From Candidatus Saccharimonadota bacterium (GTDB lineage Bacteria > Patescibacteriota > Saccharimonadia > Saccharimonadales > Saccharimonadaceae), in NCBI GenBank assembly GCA_030537075.1, contig JAUNOS010000005.1, forward strand, positions 1 to 64,000: a DNA stretch of 64,000 nucleotides, given 5' to 3'. Shown here in pieces: positions 51,139-59,700 of the stretch. Positions within the stretch are counted from its first letter, which is position 1; each line of letters starts with the position of its first letter. The notes under the pieces were generated by a model. That model had not been told where the DNA came from and searched no databases. It saw only the letters and a list, made by a program, of their open reading frames with translations. Made by a program: the position numbers and the translations under genes.

Positions 51139-51516
51139 ATGATGGATGCACAAGGAAAACCGCGCATGTCACGAGCGATGATTCGGCGTCTTGGTGGCTG
51201 CATTGCGGACGATCAAGTGTCGGCAACTGCTCAGACTCACGTGAGTTTTAATGAACGCCGACATCGCGAGCGCAATCTTGACCGTCGGCATGTGGCGAAC
51301 TACCGAACGTCGCGGCTGGCAAGTCGAACTCATGTGCGTCAGTTCGGTATGGAGCTGGGGGTGCCACGTCGATCAAAGAAAAAGCACAAGATTCACAACG
51401 TCCGTAGTCGTCCAAACGATACCGCTCGCGATGCTGAACGCATGCAGTCCGGCGTCAATCGTCCGTCGGCTGGCTTTGTCGAGCCGCCAGGCCGCCGCTT
51501 CAACCCTTACGGCTGA
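51139..51516 (+). CDS. Arg-rich small protein downstream of tRNA-Arg
   Basis: The 125 residues are very basic (RRHRERNLDRRHVANYRTSR, PRRSKKKHKIHNVRSRP) and end in FVEPPGRRFNPYG. No family is recognised; nucleic-acid binding is plausible from charge alone. AAGGGGGAT precedes ATG 51139 and the gene begins 20 bases after the tRNA-Arg CCA with no separate promoter visible, so a tRNA-mRNA transcript is likely. A strong terminator follows. Confidence 0.6.
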   Translation: MMDAQGKPRMSRAMIRRLGGCIADDQVSATAQTHVSFNERRHRERNLDRRHVANYRTSRLASRTHVRQFGMELGVPRRSKKKHKIHNVRSRPNDTARDAERMQSGVNRPSAGFVEPPGRRFNPYG

Positions 51517-51547
51517 GCCCTCTCACGCGTGCAAAAGGCAAGACACG

Positions 51548-51579
51548 AAAATATCCCGAACAAATCGGGATATTTTTTT
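51548..51579. terminator. Strong bidirectional terminator
   Basis: AAAATATCCCGA, loop ACAAA, TCGGGATATTTTTTT: a long stem flanked by A-run and T-run, so it can work for the basic-protein gene on the plus strand and for tRNA-Lys on the minus strand. Confidence 0.92.
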
Positions 51580-51655
51580 GGAGGGCCAGGAGGGGCTCGA
51601 ACCCTCGACACCCTGCTTAAGAGGCAGGTGCTCTAACCAGCTGAGCTACTGGCCC
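51579..51655 (-). tRNA. tRNA-Lys (CUU)
   Basis: Acceptor GGGCCAG/CTGGCCC, D arm GCTC...GAGC, anticodon stem CCTGC/GCAGG around CTCTTAA (anticodon CTT), T arm GAGGG TTCGAGC CCCTC, encoded CCA. Confidence 0.95.
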
Positions 51656-51725
51656 GTATGTATCACTCCTTTCATTGTAGCACAAATTACTTAAAAAGTA
51701 AAGCATAGCCACAATGCAAGGTGCT

Positions 51726-51803
51726 TGGGGCGAATGATGGGGGTCGAACCCACGGCCTCCGGAGCCACAATCCAGCGCTCTAACCAACTGAGCTACATCC
51801 GCC
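51726..51803 (-). tRNA. tRNA-His (GUG)
   Basis: Anticodon stem CTGGA/TCCGG around TTGTGGC (anticodon GTG), D arm GCTC...GAGC, T arm GTGGG TTCGACC CCCAT. The extra 5' G(-1) and C73 of tRNA-His are both encoded, as is CCA. Confidence 0.95.
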
Positions 51804-51870
51804 AAGCTTTTCAGATTATACCACACTGCAGCCACAGACTCAACGGGTGAACGTGGTATAATAAAAAGCG

Positions 51871-52677
51871 ATGAAAGTACTCCATGGCAGTGAGTTGGCG
51901 GGCTTTATCAAGGAGCGCCAGGCCAAGCAGGTGCGTATGCTCAGGCAAGCGCATCGTATTCAGCCGCGCCTGGCCATCGTGACAGACGCGGATAATCCAG
52001 TTATCGAGACCTACATGCGGCTGAAGCAGCGCTACGGGGCGGACATTTTGATAGAGGTGGACATCGTGCGGGTGGCGTCAGGCGAGTTGCTGCAGGCTGT
52101 CCAGCGGTTGAATGAACGCGACGAGGTGCAGGGAATTATCGTGCAGCTACCTCTCGCTCATCCCCAGATGACTGACGAGATACTGTCTTCTGTGGCGCCA
52201 GACAAGGATGTTGATGGGCTCAATCCTACGGGCACTAGGTTTGATGCGGCGACGCCGATAGCTATCAATTGGCTGCTGGCTGGACACGGTATTGAGCTTC
52301 ATGGCAAACGTATCGCACTGGTGGGGCGCGGTCGACTGGTGGGTGCGCCACTCGAGAAACTATGGCGGGCGTCGGGGCTGGATGTGACGGTGTTCGAGGT
52401 AGGAGATGATCTCGCGCTGCTGCGTGAGTATGATGTGGTGGTGAGCGCGACGGGATGTCCGGGGCTTATCACGACGAGTATGCTACGGCCGGGTGCTGTG
52501 GTAGTAGATGCGGGGACGGCGAGTGAAAATGGTAAGATCGTTGGTGATGTTGCCGAGGCAAATCGCCAGCGGAATGATATTCATCTGACACCTGAAAAGG
52601 GTGGCGTTGGTCCACTGACGGTGGCCGCGCTATTCGACAATCTTATCACTGCGTGCCTGCGGCAGATTCGTCGCTAG
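51871..52677 (+). CDS. folD: Methylenetetrahydrofolate dehydrogenase/cyclohydrolase FolD
   Basis: Bifunctional enzyme linking methylene-, methenyl- and formyl-tetrahydrofolate. The 268 residues show YMRLKQRYGADI with the catalytic Lys region, VQGIIVQLPLAHP, PDKDVDGLNPTG, the NADP loop ALVGRGRLVGAPLEKLW and the end motif TPEKGGVGPLTVAALFDN. TATAAT (51857-51862) lies eight bases before ATG 51871. It acts with GlyA. Confidence 0.93.
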   Translation: MKVLHGSELAGFIKERQAKQVRMLRQAHRIQPRLAIVTDADNPVIETYMRLKQRYGADILIEVDIVRVASGELLQAVQRLNERDEVQGIIVQLPLAHPQMTDEILSSVAPDKDVDGLNPTGTRFDAATPIAINWLLAGHGIELHGKRIALVGRGRLVGAPLEKLWRASGLDVTVFEVGDDLALLREYDVVVSATGCPGLITTSMLRPGAVVVDAGTASENGKIVGDVAEANRQRNDIHLTPEKGGVGPLTVAALFDNLITACLRQIRR

Positions 52678-52716
52678 GGCGATGCACTGATGCACTAGTG
52701 TACGGCGATGGTGCGG

Positions 52717-53094
52717 CTAGGTGTGTTTTGTCTCAACAACTGACTTTACTTGAGCGACGACTTGGCGCGGTGTTAAGTTAGCCTTCACGATATAGCCGCT
52801 AATGCCGAGTGAGCGCATGTCGGCTGGCGCCTCTTCCTCGCCAAGGTTCGTGAGTACGATGACAGGGATGGTCTTGCCCCAGTCGTGTGAGCGGATGATT
52901 TTTAATGCTTCGACACCGTCCATCTCTGGCATCTGGATATCGAGCAGGATGATGTCAGGACGAAAGCGCTCCACGACATCGACACCGATGGCGCCATTGC
53001 CAGCCATACGCACATCGAAGCCGTCAGCCTCGAATTTCATGCGGTACATTTGGCTGATAGTGGAGTCATCTTCTATGATTGCGATCTTGGTCAT
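52717..53094 (-). CDS. Stand-alone response regulator receiver
   Basis: The 125 residues form a CheY-like domain: acidic pair in IAIIEDDSTISQMY, phospho-Asp in IILLDIQMPEMDG near 55, Thr switch VIVLTNLGEEE, and Lys in GYIVKANLTP. There is no output domain. TACAAT on the minus strand (53106-53101) ends six bases before ATG 53094, so it is leaderless. The histidine kinase at 54288, one gene away, is the obvious candidate partner. Confidence 0.9.
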   Translation of the reverse strand: MTKIAIIEDDSTISQMYRMKFEADGFDVRMAGNGAIGVDVVERFRPDIILLDIQMPEMDGVEALKIIRSHDWGKTIPVIVLTNLGEEEAPADMRSLGISGYIVKANLTPRQVVAQVKSVVETKHT

Positions 53095-53135
53095 GCTTCT
53101 ATTGTATCAGCTTATGCTATAGTGTAAACGATACT

Positions 53136-54272
53136 ATGCGTAATAACGAAAAAAATATTGATAGAGCCCCTAGAGTTAACATTAACGAAAGAGAGGGGAT
53201 GGGTGCAGCGCGGATATTCGACGTATCGGTGAATGACCCATACAGAGATGATGCTTTCGAAAGAGTAAGCAGTGAGGTTGAAGCGCTGACGGCAATGGGC
53301 TATGGTGGTGCGGAAGTATCACCAGAGGAGGCTATAACCCGCAAGCGTACAAAGATTAATCGTGATGATGCGGCGCTCAAGGTGCTTATTTCCATGTATC
53401 CAGACTTGAGCTATTGGCTTGACCTCGTGCCTACGGCGGCGGCCCTTGGGCCATTATATAATCCAGAGATGACACATTTGCCGGTGCCTGGAGGTCATGC
53501 GATAAGTCAAGGAATGCGCGACTATTTTCGTAACCTCGCTGACGCAGTAGGAATCCGGAGCCGTAGTGAAATAATGCGCCATATTGTAACGGAGCAAGCG
53601 CTGCATGGCGCAGGGATGAGTCGCTGGGCTAGCTTGGCTTGTGGGGCGGCTCAACCCGTGTTTGATGCAATGGAAGATATTCGCAATATGGGGGGCTTTG
53701 TGCCAGAGGTGACGCTGGTAGATTATGACAAGGAGGCTTTAGCTCTCGTGCGGCAGGAGGCGATGCGGCGACAGCTTTCGCCCCGTGTCTGCACGCGAAA
53801 AATGAATATTCTGCGACCAGAGGGGATCGCGAGCCCAGAGCGGATTGGCTGGCGGGAGGTGGCAGTAAGTGCTCTGCGCAGGAAGGTTATCTTACCGCAG
53901 AGAGGATATGATGTTGTTGATGCTGTCGGTCTGCTTGAATACCTACGTCCGGAGGACTGGCAATATCGCTACAATCGTGTGATTCGGACACGACAGACAA
54001 TGGCTGGCGCGGTCACTTTCCTCAGGAATGCTAGTGAGTTAGTGAAGCCTGGTGGCACATTGCTAGTTGGGAATATGCTCGATAGCCATCCGCAGCTTGG
54101 TTTTACCCTGAATGTGATCCAGTGGCCGCATATTCAACCGCGACCGATAGATAAAATGCTTGGAATCATGGAACAGGCCGGCCTAGGCGCCTGGGAGACG
54201 AAGGTATACTGTCCTGATGATGGCGTATATGCACTATACGCTTTGCGAAATACGTCGGGGGATGTACACTAG
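53136..54272 (+). CDS. Class I SAM-dependent methyltransferase-like protein
   Basis: The 378 residues hold a methyltransferase fold in the second half: WASLACGAAQPVFDAMEDI (SAM loop), EVTLVDYDKEALALVRQ, YDVVDAVGLLEYL, and NASELVKPGGTLLVGNML. The first 150 residues are helical with unknown role. The substrate is unknown. ATG 53136 follows TATAGT (53118-53123, in the string TTATGCTATAGT). The gene lies between the divergent response regulator and the kinase, with which it may share a transcript. Confidence 0.72.
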   Translation: MRNNEKNIDRAPRVNINEREGMGAARIFDVSVNDPYRDDAFERVSSEVEALTAMGYGGAEVSPEEAITRKRTKINRDDAALKVLISMYPDLSYWLDLVPTAAALGPLYNPEMTHLPVPGGHAISQGMRDYFRNLADAVGIRSRSEIMRHIVTEQALHGAGMSRWASLACGAAQPVFDAMEDIRNMGGFVPEVTLVDYDKEALALVRQEAMRRQLSPRVCTRKMNILRPEGIASPERIGWREVAVSALRRKVILPQRGYDVVDAVGLLEYLRPEDWQYRYNRVIRTRQTMAGAVTFLRNASELVKPGGTLLVGNMLDSHPQLGFTLNVIQWPHIQPRPIDKMLGIMEQAGLGAWETKVYCPDDGVYALYALRNTSGDVH

Positions 54273-54287
54273 GAGAGGAGAAGTAGG

Positions 54288-56441
54288 GTGGATATGGAAG
54301 TTGTTGGGTTGACAATCGCAAGTATTATTACGGCAGTCTTTGGTGTTATGCTTTTTGTCAGTAAGCCGAAGCTGCCTGCACTGGTCTTCCTAGCCCTCAC
54401 GACGCTGAGCGCTAGTGTGTGGTCGTTCGGCATCGCGATATTTTTGTCTTCGGATAATGAGCTTGTGTTGCGGGTTGCGGCGCAGGCTTACTATATCGCC
54501 GCCCTCTGCGTTGCGGTATCATCACTGTCAGTTGCTTTAACTATGGGTCATGCCCGAAAGCGACATACGATTATCGTATGGTCGTGGGCAAGCTGCGCTA
54601 TATTGGCAAGTATCATCTCGGCGGCACCGTCACTACTTGTAGAACAGATCTACATTGAACCTTACCATGGAGTAGTGTTGCAAACGACAGGATATGCGGT
54701 GTATAGTGCGTACTTTGCTATCGTCTTCTTTGTCGCGCTGGGGGTGTTGGCGGCACGGGGCGTGCTTGAGCGTAAGAAGATATTTCGCTCACAGTTTAAG
54801 CTGCTTTTCGCGGCGTATAGTCTTGCAGGTGTCGTGGGGGTGTTTTTTAATCTATTACTCCCGGGCATTGGTATTTACCATCTAATATGGATCGGGCCAC
54901 TCGGTGTGCTGCTCTTTATACCAATTGCATATGTGGCAATTTCCCGCCACGGACTCTTTGACCTTAAGGAAGCCGCCTCAAGAACTATCGCATACGCACT
55001 ATCTCTGGCGGTACTTGGCGCAGTGTACTACGGTGTGGCTCATGTAGTATCGCTGACGGTTGGTGGCATAAATGGATTCAACGAGCTGAAGCCCGGGCTT
55101 TTTAGCATGACCATAGCTCTGGCACTTGCTTTTCTGTTCCAGCCAGTGAGAATCTTTTTTGACAGGTGGACTGACCGACTGTTTTATCGTGACGAGCAGG
55201 GCGTCGATGAATTACTCGCTGCTCTTAGCTCCATTCTGACGAATACACTAGAGAAGGATCTGCTCATGAAGCGCATTACTCGCTTTCTCGTGGTGCACCT
55301 AAAGATCGACAGGGCAATTATCGCAATGAAAGAGGAAACGGGAGAGCTAAGTATGGTGGCAGTGGGTGGCAATCGTCTCGTGAAGACTGACATGCATGAG
55401 CTTATCGAACAACTATGCGACAATGGCGTTTTGAGCGCTGAGGAGATTGAGGACGAGCTCTTACGTAACGTGCTAAAGGCAGCTCATGTCAGTTTTGTTG
55501 TGCCGCTTGTTATTCAGGGGCAAACATTGGGCTGCATTTTTATGGGTCATAAAAGGATAGGTGATTATTCAATGAGGGACATCAATCTTATGAGACTTAT
55601 TGGCGGCGAGGTCGCAGTTGCAATTAAAAATGCACAGTCAATGGAGGAAGTACGGAAGCTGAATGATGAACTTCAGCAGCGCATCGAAGACGCCACCAAA
55701 GAGCTGCGGGCGAGCAACCGGCAGCTGCAGAAGTTGGATGAGGCGAAGAATGAATTTATCTCCATGGCCTCCCACCAGCTGCGGACGCCGCTGACGAGCA
55801 TCAAGGGATATCTCGATATGCTACTCCAGGGCGATATGGGCAAGCTCGCGCCCACCCAGCGCGCAGTGCTGCGCGAGGCATTTTCGTCTAGCGAGCGGAT
55901 GGTGCAACTGATCAACGACTTTTTGAATGTCTCGCGCCTGCAGACGGGGAAGTTTACTATCAATCGCCAGCTAGTCAACCTCGGGGATATCATCAAGGAG
56001 GAGGTGACGTTGCTACGAGTGGTGGCCGAGCAGCGTGGTATTCGTCTGGTGACAAAAATTGACCGGAGCGTGGTGGTAAATATCGATGCGGACAAGGTAA
56101 GGCAGGTGGTGATGAATATGATCGATAATGCGATTTATTATTCGAAGCCAAAGATGACCGTGACGGTGACGCTGAAGAAGACGGGAGAGGATGTAGAGTT
56201 TGTCGTGAAGGATCATGGTATCGGCGTGCCGGAGGCTGAGCAGTCTGGATTGTTTAGCAAGTTTTTCCGCGGTTCAAACGCCCGTAAGCGTCGCCCTGAC
56301 GGCACTGGCGTCGGTCTATTCTTGGCGAAAAAGGTAGTCCTCGAACACGACGGAGAAATGATCTTTAGTTCGGTAGAAAATAAGGGCAGTGTCTTTGGGT
56401 TTCGCCTGCCACTGCGCCAACCAAAAGAAGGCTCGTCTTAG
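54288..56441 (+). CDS. Sensor histidine kinase with 7TM-type N-terminus and GAF domain
   Basis: The 717 residues start with about seven to eight membrane helices (7TM-type sensor, residues 1-230), then a GAF-like domain (about 300-450), a coiled coil, HisKA (EFISMASHQLRTPLTSIKGY, phospho-His near 497) and HATPase_c (NMIDNAIYYSK N box, DHGIGVPEAE, GTGVGLFLAKKV). It autophosphorylates and would pass phosphate to a receiver such as the one at 52717. The start is GTG 54288 behind GGAGAGGAGAAGTAGG; ATG 54294 is an alternative. The stimulus is unknown. Confidence 0.9.
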   Translation: MDMEVVGLTIASIITAVFGVMLFVSKPKLPALVFLALTTLSASVWSFGIAIFLSSDNELVLRVAAQAYYIAALCVAVSSLSVALTMGHARKRHTIIVWSWASCAILASIISAAPSLLVEQIYIEPYHGVVLQTTGYAVYSAYFAIVFFVALGVLAARGVLERKKIFRSQFKLLFAAYSLAGVVGVFFNLLLPGIGIYHLIWIGPLGVLLFIPIAYVAISRHGLFDLKEAASRTIAYALSLAVLGAVYYGVAHVVSLTVGGINGFNELKPGLFSMTIALALAFLFQPVRIFFDRWTDRLFYRDEQGVDELLAALSSILTNTLEKDLLMKRITRFLVVHLKIDRAIIAMKEETGELSMVAVGGNRLVKTDMHELIEQLCDNGVLSAEEIEDELLRNVLKAAHVSFVVPLVIQGQTLGCIFMGHKRIGDYSMRDINLMRLIGGEVAVAIKNAQSMEEVRKLNDELQQRIEDATKELRASNRQLQKLDEAKNEFISMASHQLRTPLTSIKGYLDMLLQGDMGKLAPTQRAVLREAFSSSERMVQLINDFLNVSRLQTGKFTINRQLVNLGDIIKEEVTLLRVVAEQRGIRLVTKIDRSVVVNIDADKVRQVVMNMIDNAIYYSKPKMTVTVTLKKTGEDVEFVVKDHGIGVPEAEQSGLFSKFFRGSNARKRRPDGTGVGLFLAKKVVLEHDGEMIFSSVENKGSVFGFRLPLRQPKEGSS

Positions 56442-56650
56442 AACAAGCTGATAATACCAGAAATCACCAGAATGATCACTGCGATGATGATAAGCACAGT
56501 GCCAGCAAGCTTAAGCATGCGCTGACGGTCGTGGAGCCATTGGCCGAGGCGCGAACGGTTGACTGCACTCACACGAGTGACGCTAGGCCGATGCGTGGCA
56601 GCGTCGATGCCGGAGTATTTCTTGGTGCGTTTTTTCTTCGGCTTTGCCAT
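56438..56650 (-). CDS. Small basic single-span membrane protein
   Basis: The 70 residues from MAKPKKKRTKKYSG have a very basic N-terminus and one C-terminal membrane helix (LAGTVLIIIAVIILVISGII), i.e. a tail-anchored layout. No family is recognised. ATG 56650 is preferred to the longer frame, whose start overlaps a GC-rich inverted repeat at about 56665-56700. It overlaps the convergent kinase end by 4 bp. Confidence 0.6.
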   Translation of the reverse strand: MAKPKKKRTKKYSGIDAATHRPSVTRVSAVNRSRLGQWLHDRQRMLKLAGTVLIIIAVIILVISGIISLF

Positions 56651-56754
56651 GGTTTCAGTATACCAAAAACCTCCCTCGCGCAAAAGGGAGGGAGGTGGTT
56701 TCTCGAAACCGAACGCCTCAAGAAAGAAGTCTATCTGGAGCGGTCAGTCTCTCA

Positions 56755-57585
56755 CTAGCCTTGGCGGCGACTCATGATGTAGGCGACACCTGCGGTGACA
56801 ACTGCGCCCAGGCCCAGGCTGCCGACAAGCACGTCAGCCATACCAGTCTGTGGCAATTCAGTCACAGCGGGTGGTGTTGGTGCTGGCGGGTTAGGGGTGA
56901 CTGGTGTCGGCGGAGTGACAGGTGTCGGAGGGGTTTCTGGCTTCTCTGGCGAGCGTGGCTTGACCACAAAGGTGAGGTAGCCGGCATAGTCGAAACAACC
57001 TGAGATATTGCCGTCCATCTTGTCATAACCCAGTTTGGCGCCACTGGTGAACAGTGTGTCGGGCAGGGTAAATGTCCCCTTCTTCGTGCGATACTGAGCG
57101 CTGCCAGGAACGATGTCGAGTGCAAATTCCTTCGTGCCAGTAAAGGTTGCATCGTCCCAGATGACGCGTGGTGTTGCGTTGCTGGCGCTCAGAGTACCCT
57201 TGACGGTGTGTGATGTGCCGTAGCCCTTCGGTACTGTGAAGGTCGCGGTAACATCGTGTGCCACGAGATTTAGCCATGGTGCGGCATTATTGTGAACGTA
57301 CAATTGCACGACATACTCTTTACCCTCGGTGACCTGCTGGGTGTTGACCCACTTGCCAGACGTACCTTTTTCGCGAATGCCGACGAAATTGCGCTCATCG
57401 CCAATCTCCGGATTGTTAGTAATAGAGTTAAAGGTGATGTGGCGAATCACATCAGCCGTCTTATATACTGGCCGGGCTGGACCCTGAGCCAGGATGATAG
57501 TCGGGACCACCAGGACAGCTGCGACCATAGCCACAAGGGCATAGGTGCTTGCTGAAAGTGATCGCAGTCGGTGCATGAGCTTCAT
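56755..57585 (-). CDS. LPxTG-type surface protein
   Basis: The 276 residues have a signal peptide (YALVAMVAAVLVVPTIILAQ), a beta-rich domain (VNTQQVTEGKEYVVQLYVHN, HDVTATFTVPKGYG) like the DUF11-type repeats of cell-wall proteins, a Pro/Thr-rich spacer, and a sorting signal: ELPQTG, the hydrophobic stretch GSLGLGAVVTAGVAYIM, and RRQG. Sortase would link it to peptidoglycan or another acceptor; no sortase is in the window. GAGGAGGAATATTT precedes ATG 57585 and TATAAT on the minus strand lies at 57676-57671. Confidence 0.82.
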   Translation of the reverse strand: MKLMHRLRSLSASTYALVAMVAAVLVVPTIILAQGPARPVYKTADVIRHITFNSITNNPEIGDERNFVGIREKGTSGKWVNTQQVTEGKEYVVQLYVHNNAAPWLNLVAHDVTATFTVPKGYGTSHTVKGTLSASNATPRVIWDDATFTGTKEFALDIVPGSAQYRTKKGTFTLPDTLFTSGAKLGYDKMDGNISGCFDYAGYLTFVVKPRSPEKPETPPTPVTPPTPVTPNPPAPTPPAVTELPQTGMADVLVGSLGLGAVVTAGVAYIMSRRQG

Positions 57586-57790
57586 AAATATTCCTCCTCA
57601 CTTATAATTGCTATGCGTTATGATACGCGAACGATACGGTCTCCACCTCGCATCATCGCTTATGATTCCCATTATACCACAAAGAAATTAAAAAGTCAAT
57701 AAATTGCGCCATGTTGCACATATTTTATCAATATAGGATGGCGACCCTAGACAAATGACCGTCGCCCTGCTATAATCAACGACTGTATAT

Positions 57791-57865
57791 GGCCTCATCG
57801 TCTAACGGTTAGGACACCAGGTTTTCATCCTGGCAATCGGGGTTCGATTCCCCGTGAGGTCACCA
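57791..57865 (+). tRNA. tRNA-Glu (UUC)
   Basis: Acceptor GGCCTCA/TGAGGTC, anticodon stem CCAGG/CCTGG around TTTTCAT (anticodon TTC), T arm CGGGG TTCGATT CCCCG, discriminator A, encoded CCA. TATAAT at 57771-57776 lies 14 bases upstream. It marks the left edge of the AT-rich effector region. Confidence 0.95.
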
Positions 57866-57895
57866 TCAAAGGATCTATTATCCATCTGGATACGA

Positions 57896-57930
57896 AACAG
57901 CTCGCCTGCCTCTAGCAGCGGGCTGTTTTT
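57896..57930 (+). terminator. Terminator after tRNA-Glu
   Basis: AACAGCTCGC pairs with GCGGGCTGTT over ten positions (one G-U) around a 12-base loop, followed by a T-run. Confidence 0.8.
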
Positions 57931-58006
57931 GAGTTCCAAGCCTTATTATGCCAATCAGTCCTACTTAAGTAATCCAGTGTTGCCTGTGCTTTTGCGGCTC
58001 CTTTAG

Positions 58007-58012
58007 TATAAT
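58007..58012 (+). promoter_or_regulatory. -10 box of the first small-gene module
   Basis: TATAAT in CTTTAGTATAATCATACTTA, about 46 bases before ATG 58059, whose ribosome site is AAGGAGGGG. Similar boxes occur before the modules at 58975 and 60292. Confidence 0.6.
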
Positions 58013-58058
58013 CATACTTAAACAATATTCACTATAAAATGGGGTTACAAGGAGGGGT

Positions 58059-58562
58059 ATGGGTTTTATAAGCAAACAAATAAGTAAAGACGAAGCTCAA
58101 AATCTCATGAAAAAATATAAAATCTCCAGCCCGTGGCCCGGAAGGGACGAAACTGCTGTAGCAAATATGGCGACAACTTTGATGCACGATGATGACACTG
58201 GTGCATTATTTGCTATTGTAAGAGGAGGGTTTGGAGTGGCAGTTGATGGGTATCGTAACTTTGACGGGTTTGATGCTGTAGGTGTATTGATATGGAAAGA
58301 TACTGCGGTAAGGGTTAACTATTACGAGAATATCATAGATAAAGGTAAGAAGATATTCTTAGTAGCAACCTGGGCTCTTGCTCCAAAAATAATAGAATCT
58401 TATAAGCTTGAGGTAGTAAAACTGATTAAAGACGCTCTCCTGGCGTATCATGATTCAAGGTTGCCTGTGGCAAATATAGCTATGGGCACTGAGCATATAG
58501 TTGAAGAGTTTGAGATGGAATTTAGTAACGAGGGTGATATATGGAAACAGCGCAGAGTATAA
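58059..58562 (+). CDS. Small paralog 1 of the effector array (putative partner or immunity protein)
   Basis: The 167 residues start MGFISKQISKDEAQNLMKKY, have a central strand pattern VGVLIWKDTAVRVNYY, a helix VVKLIKDALLAYHD and end in NEGDIWKQRRV. The same plan recurs in the genes at 58975, 59701 and 60386. No known family is recognised. Its last 22 bp overlap the start of the gene at 58541, with the ribosome site (GAGGGTGAT) inside its own end, so the two products are coupled. Low-GC composition suggests transfer. Immunity or chaperone function is inferred from the arrangement only. Confidence 0.6.
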   Translation: MGFISKQISKDEAQNLMKKYKISSPWPGRDETAVANMATTLMHDDDTGALFAIVRGGFGVAVDGYRNFDGFDAVGVLIWKDTAVRVNYYENIIDKGKKIFLVATWALAPKIIESYKLEVVKLIKDALLAYHDSRLPVANIAMGTEHIVEEFEMEFSNEGDIWKQRRV

Positions 58563-58867
58563 TTGACTTCGTGTCGCAATGGAGGGTTAAGAATGCACAT
58601 ACCCTCAATAGCCAGGGCAAACTAAGTGAGCAGAGCCTTCTTAAGCTTCTAATTGACATTAACTCTAAGATTGAGAATATGTCATTTGAACCTCCGCAGG
58701 GCGGAACGCGCGCTTATTTTTACAGCAATGTAATTTTGATAAATGGAGACAGAGCTTACACTGGTCAAAATTACACGGATTTTATCAAATTATCAGACAG
58801 GGTTGCGTATAATACAACTACCTTGATAGGTTTTACGAGCTGTACAATCGGACGGTACGTGAAGTGA
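58541..58867 (+). CDS. Orphan N-terminal module of the large exoprotein
   Basis: The 108 residues (METAQSIIDFVSQWRVKNAH, KLSEQSLLKLLIDIN, MSFEPPQGG) match the first about 60 residues of the large protein at 60790 (METIDSIIQYVRSWRKNNAH, SLSEESLAKFMEGLN). Near the end the frame appears to shift: an alternative frame at about 58824-58890 reads DRFYELYNRTVREVNYDPEKML, then stops, reminiscent of the FDTDAGKML region of the large protein. It is therefore a truncated relic or a donor cassette. It is coupled to the preceding small gene by overlap. Confidence 0.6.
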   Translation: METAQSIIDFVSQWRVKNAHTLNSQGKLSEQSLLKLLIDINSKIENMSFEPPQGGTRAYFYSNVILINGDRAYTGQNYTDFIKLSDRVAYNTTTLIGFTSCTIGRYVK

Positions 58868-58920
58868 ATTATGATCCTGAAAAGATGCTATGTTAGTTAT
58901 GTTTTTTACATCCCATTTGG

Positions 58921-58926
58921 TATAAT
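58921..58926 (+). promoter_or_regulatory. -10 box of the second small-gene module
   Basis: TATAAT in TTTGGTATAATCGTATTTAT, about 49 bases before ATG 58975. The layout (box, AT-rich leader with ATATTC-CACTAT-like words, AAGGA site) parallels the first module. Confidence 0.6.
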
Positions 58927-58974
58927 CGTATTTATAAATTAGAAATATTCGCACTATATCCTACAAGGAAGAAC

Positions 58975-59451
58975 ATGCCTTTTACTATAAGAGAGTTAAG
59001 CCATCAAGAGGGAGAGGCTTTACAGAAAAAATACAATATAACATATCTCGAAAAATACCCGTCCACACCAGATCAAATCATAGAAGATGTGGAGAGGAAT
59101 GCTTTTCTAGTCGGCGTACAGGCTGCTCAAGGATACTTTATTGATGGAAGACCTATCTCATTCGGTGGTCCCGGCAAGGATATGTTGGTATGGAATGGTA
59201 GTCGAATACGAGTTGAGTATCATAATGACTTTGCCAAAGACGAAAGCAAGTCCACTACAGTCATAACAAGGTTAGTCATGCCTAACGAATATAAGAGCAA
59301 AAAGAGCGTAATTATAGATATGCTAAAAGAGGCGATTGTTACTGATAATAAAAACCTATTCCCTTTATCCGAAAAGATATATGAAGTATGCATAGATAAG
59401 AACTGCCAATTTGATTTTGTGCCAGAGGAGGATGTATGGCTGCGACGATAA
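58975..59451 (+). CDS. Small paralog 2 of the effector array
   Basis: The 158 residues (FTIRELSHQEGEALQKKYNI, DMLVWNGSRIRVEYHND, IIDMLKEAIVTDN, FVPEEDVWLRR) follow the same plan as paralog 1: N-terminal helix ending in KKY, central VW-x4-RVEY strand, C-terminal helix and acidic EEDVW end. ACAAGGAAG precedes ATG 58975. An ATG at 59434 inside its end opens only 12 codons (MAATINNNELRV), the expected place of an exoprotein N-terminus that has been lost. Function is not known. Confidence 0.6.
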   Translation: MPFTIRELSHQEGEALQKKYNITYLEKYPSTPDQIIEDVERNAFLVGVQAAQGYFIDGRPISFGGPGKDMLVWNGSRIRVEYHNDFAKDESKSTTVITRLVMPNEYKSKKSVIIDMLKEAIVTDNKNLFPLSEKIYEVCIDKNCQFDFVPEEDVWLRR

Positions 59452-59700
59452 ATAATAATGAGCTGCGGGTTTAGGGTCTATATAAATCTTAGAAATAAGA
59501 CGGATTTTGAAAAAGTCGGTAGAGATATAGCAAAATAGCATATCGAGAATCATAAAATTAACGAAGCCTTACTCAAGTAGCGCTTTTTGAAAGCTAAGAT
59601 TAACGGAACAGCATTCAATTGCTTTCTATATTGATAAACGTTAGCTTGTCGTATAGAACAAGAATAAGTTTGCAAAATTTTAAGTAACTAGCGGGGGCAT
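59452..59700. other. AT-rich gap with decayed coding remnants
   Basis: No intact gene is seen in these 249 bp. A frame from ATG 59458 (MSCGFRVYINLRNKTDFEKV) is interrupted by TAG codons at about 59536 and 59578, as in a decayed gene. The ribosome site GCGGGGGC of the next gene lies at the right end. Confidence 0.4.

Noticed and set aside
57696-57760. AT-rich stretch before tRNA-Glu considered as a replication origin
   Set aside because: No cluster of DnaA boxes, no dnaA or dnaN nearby, and the stretch is short.
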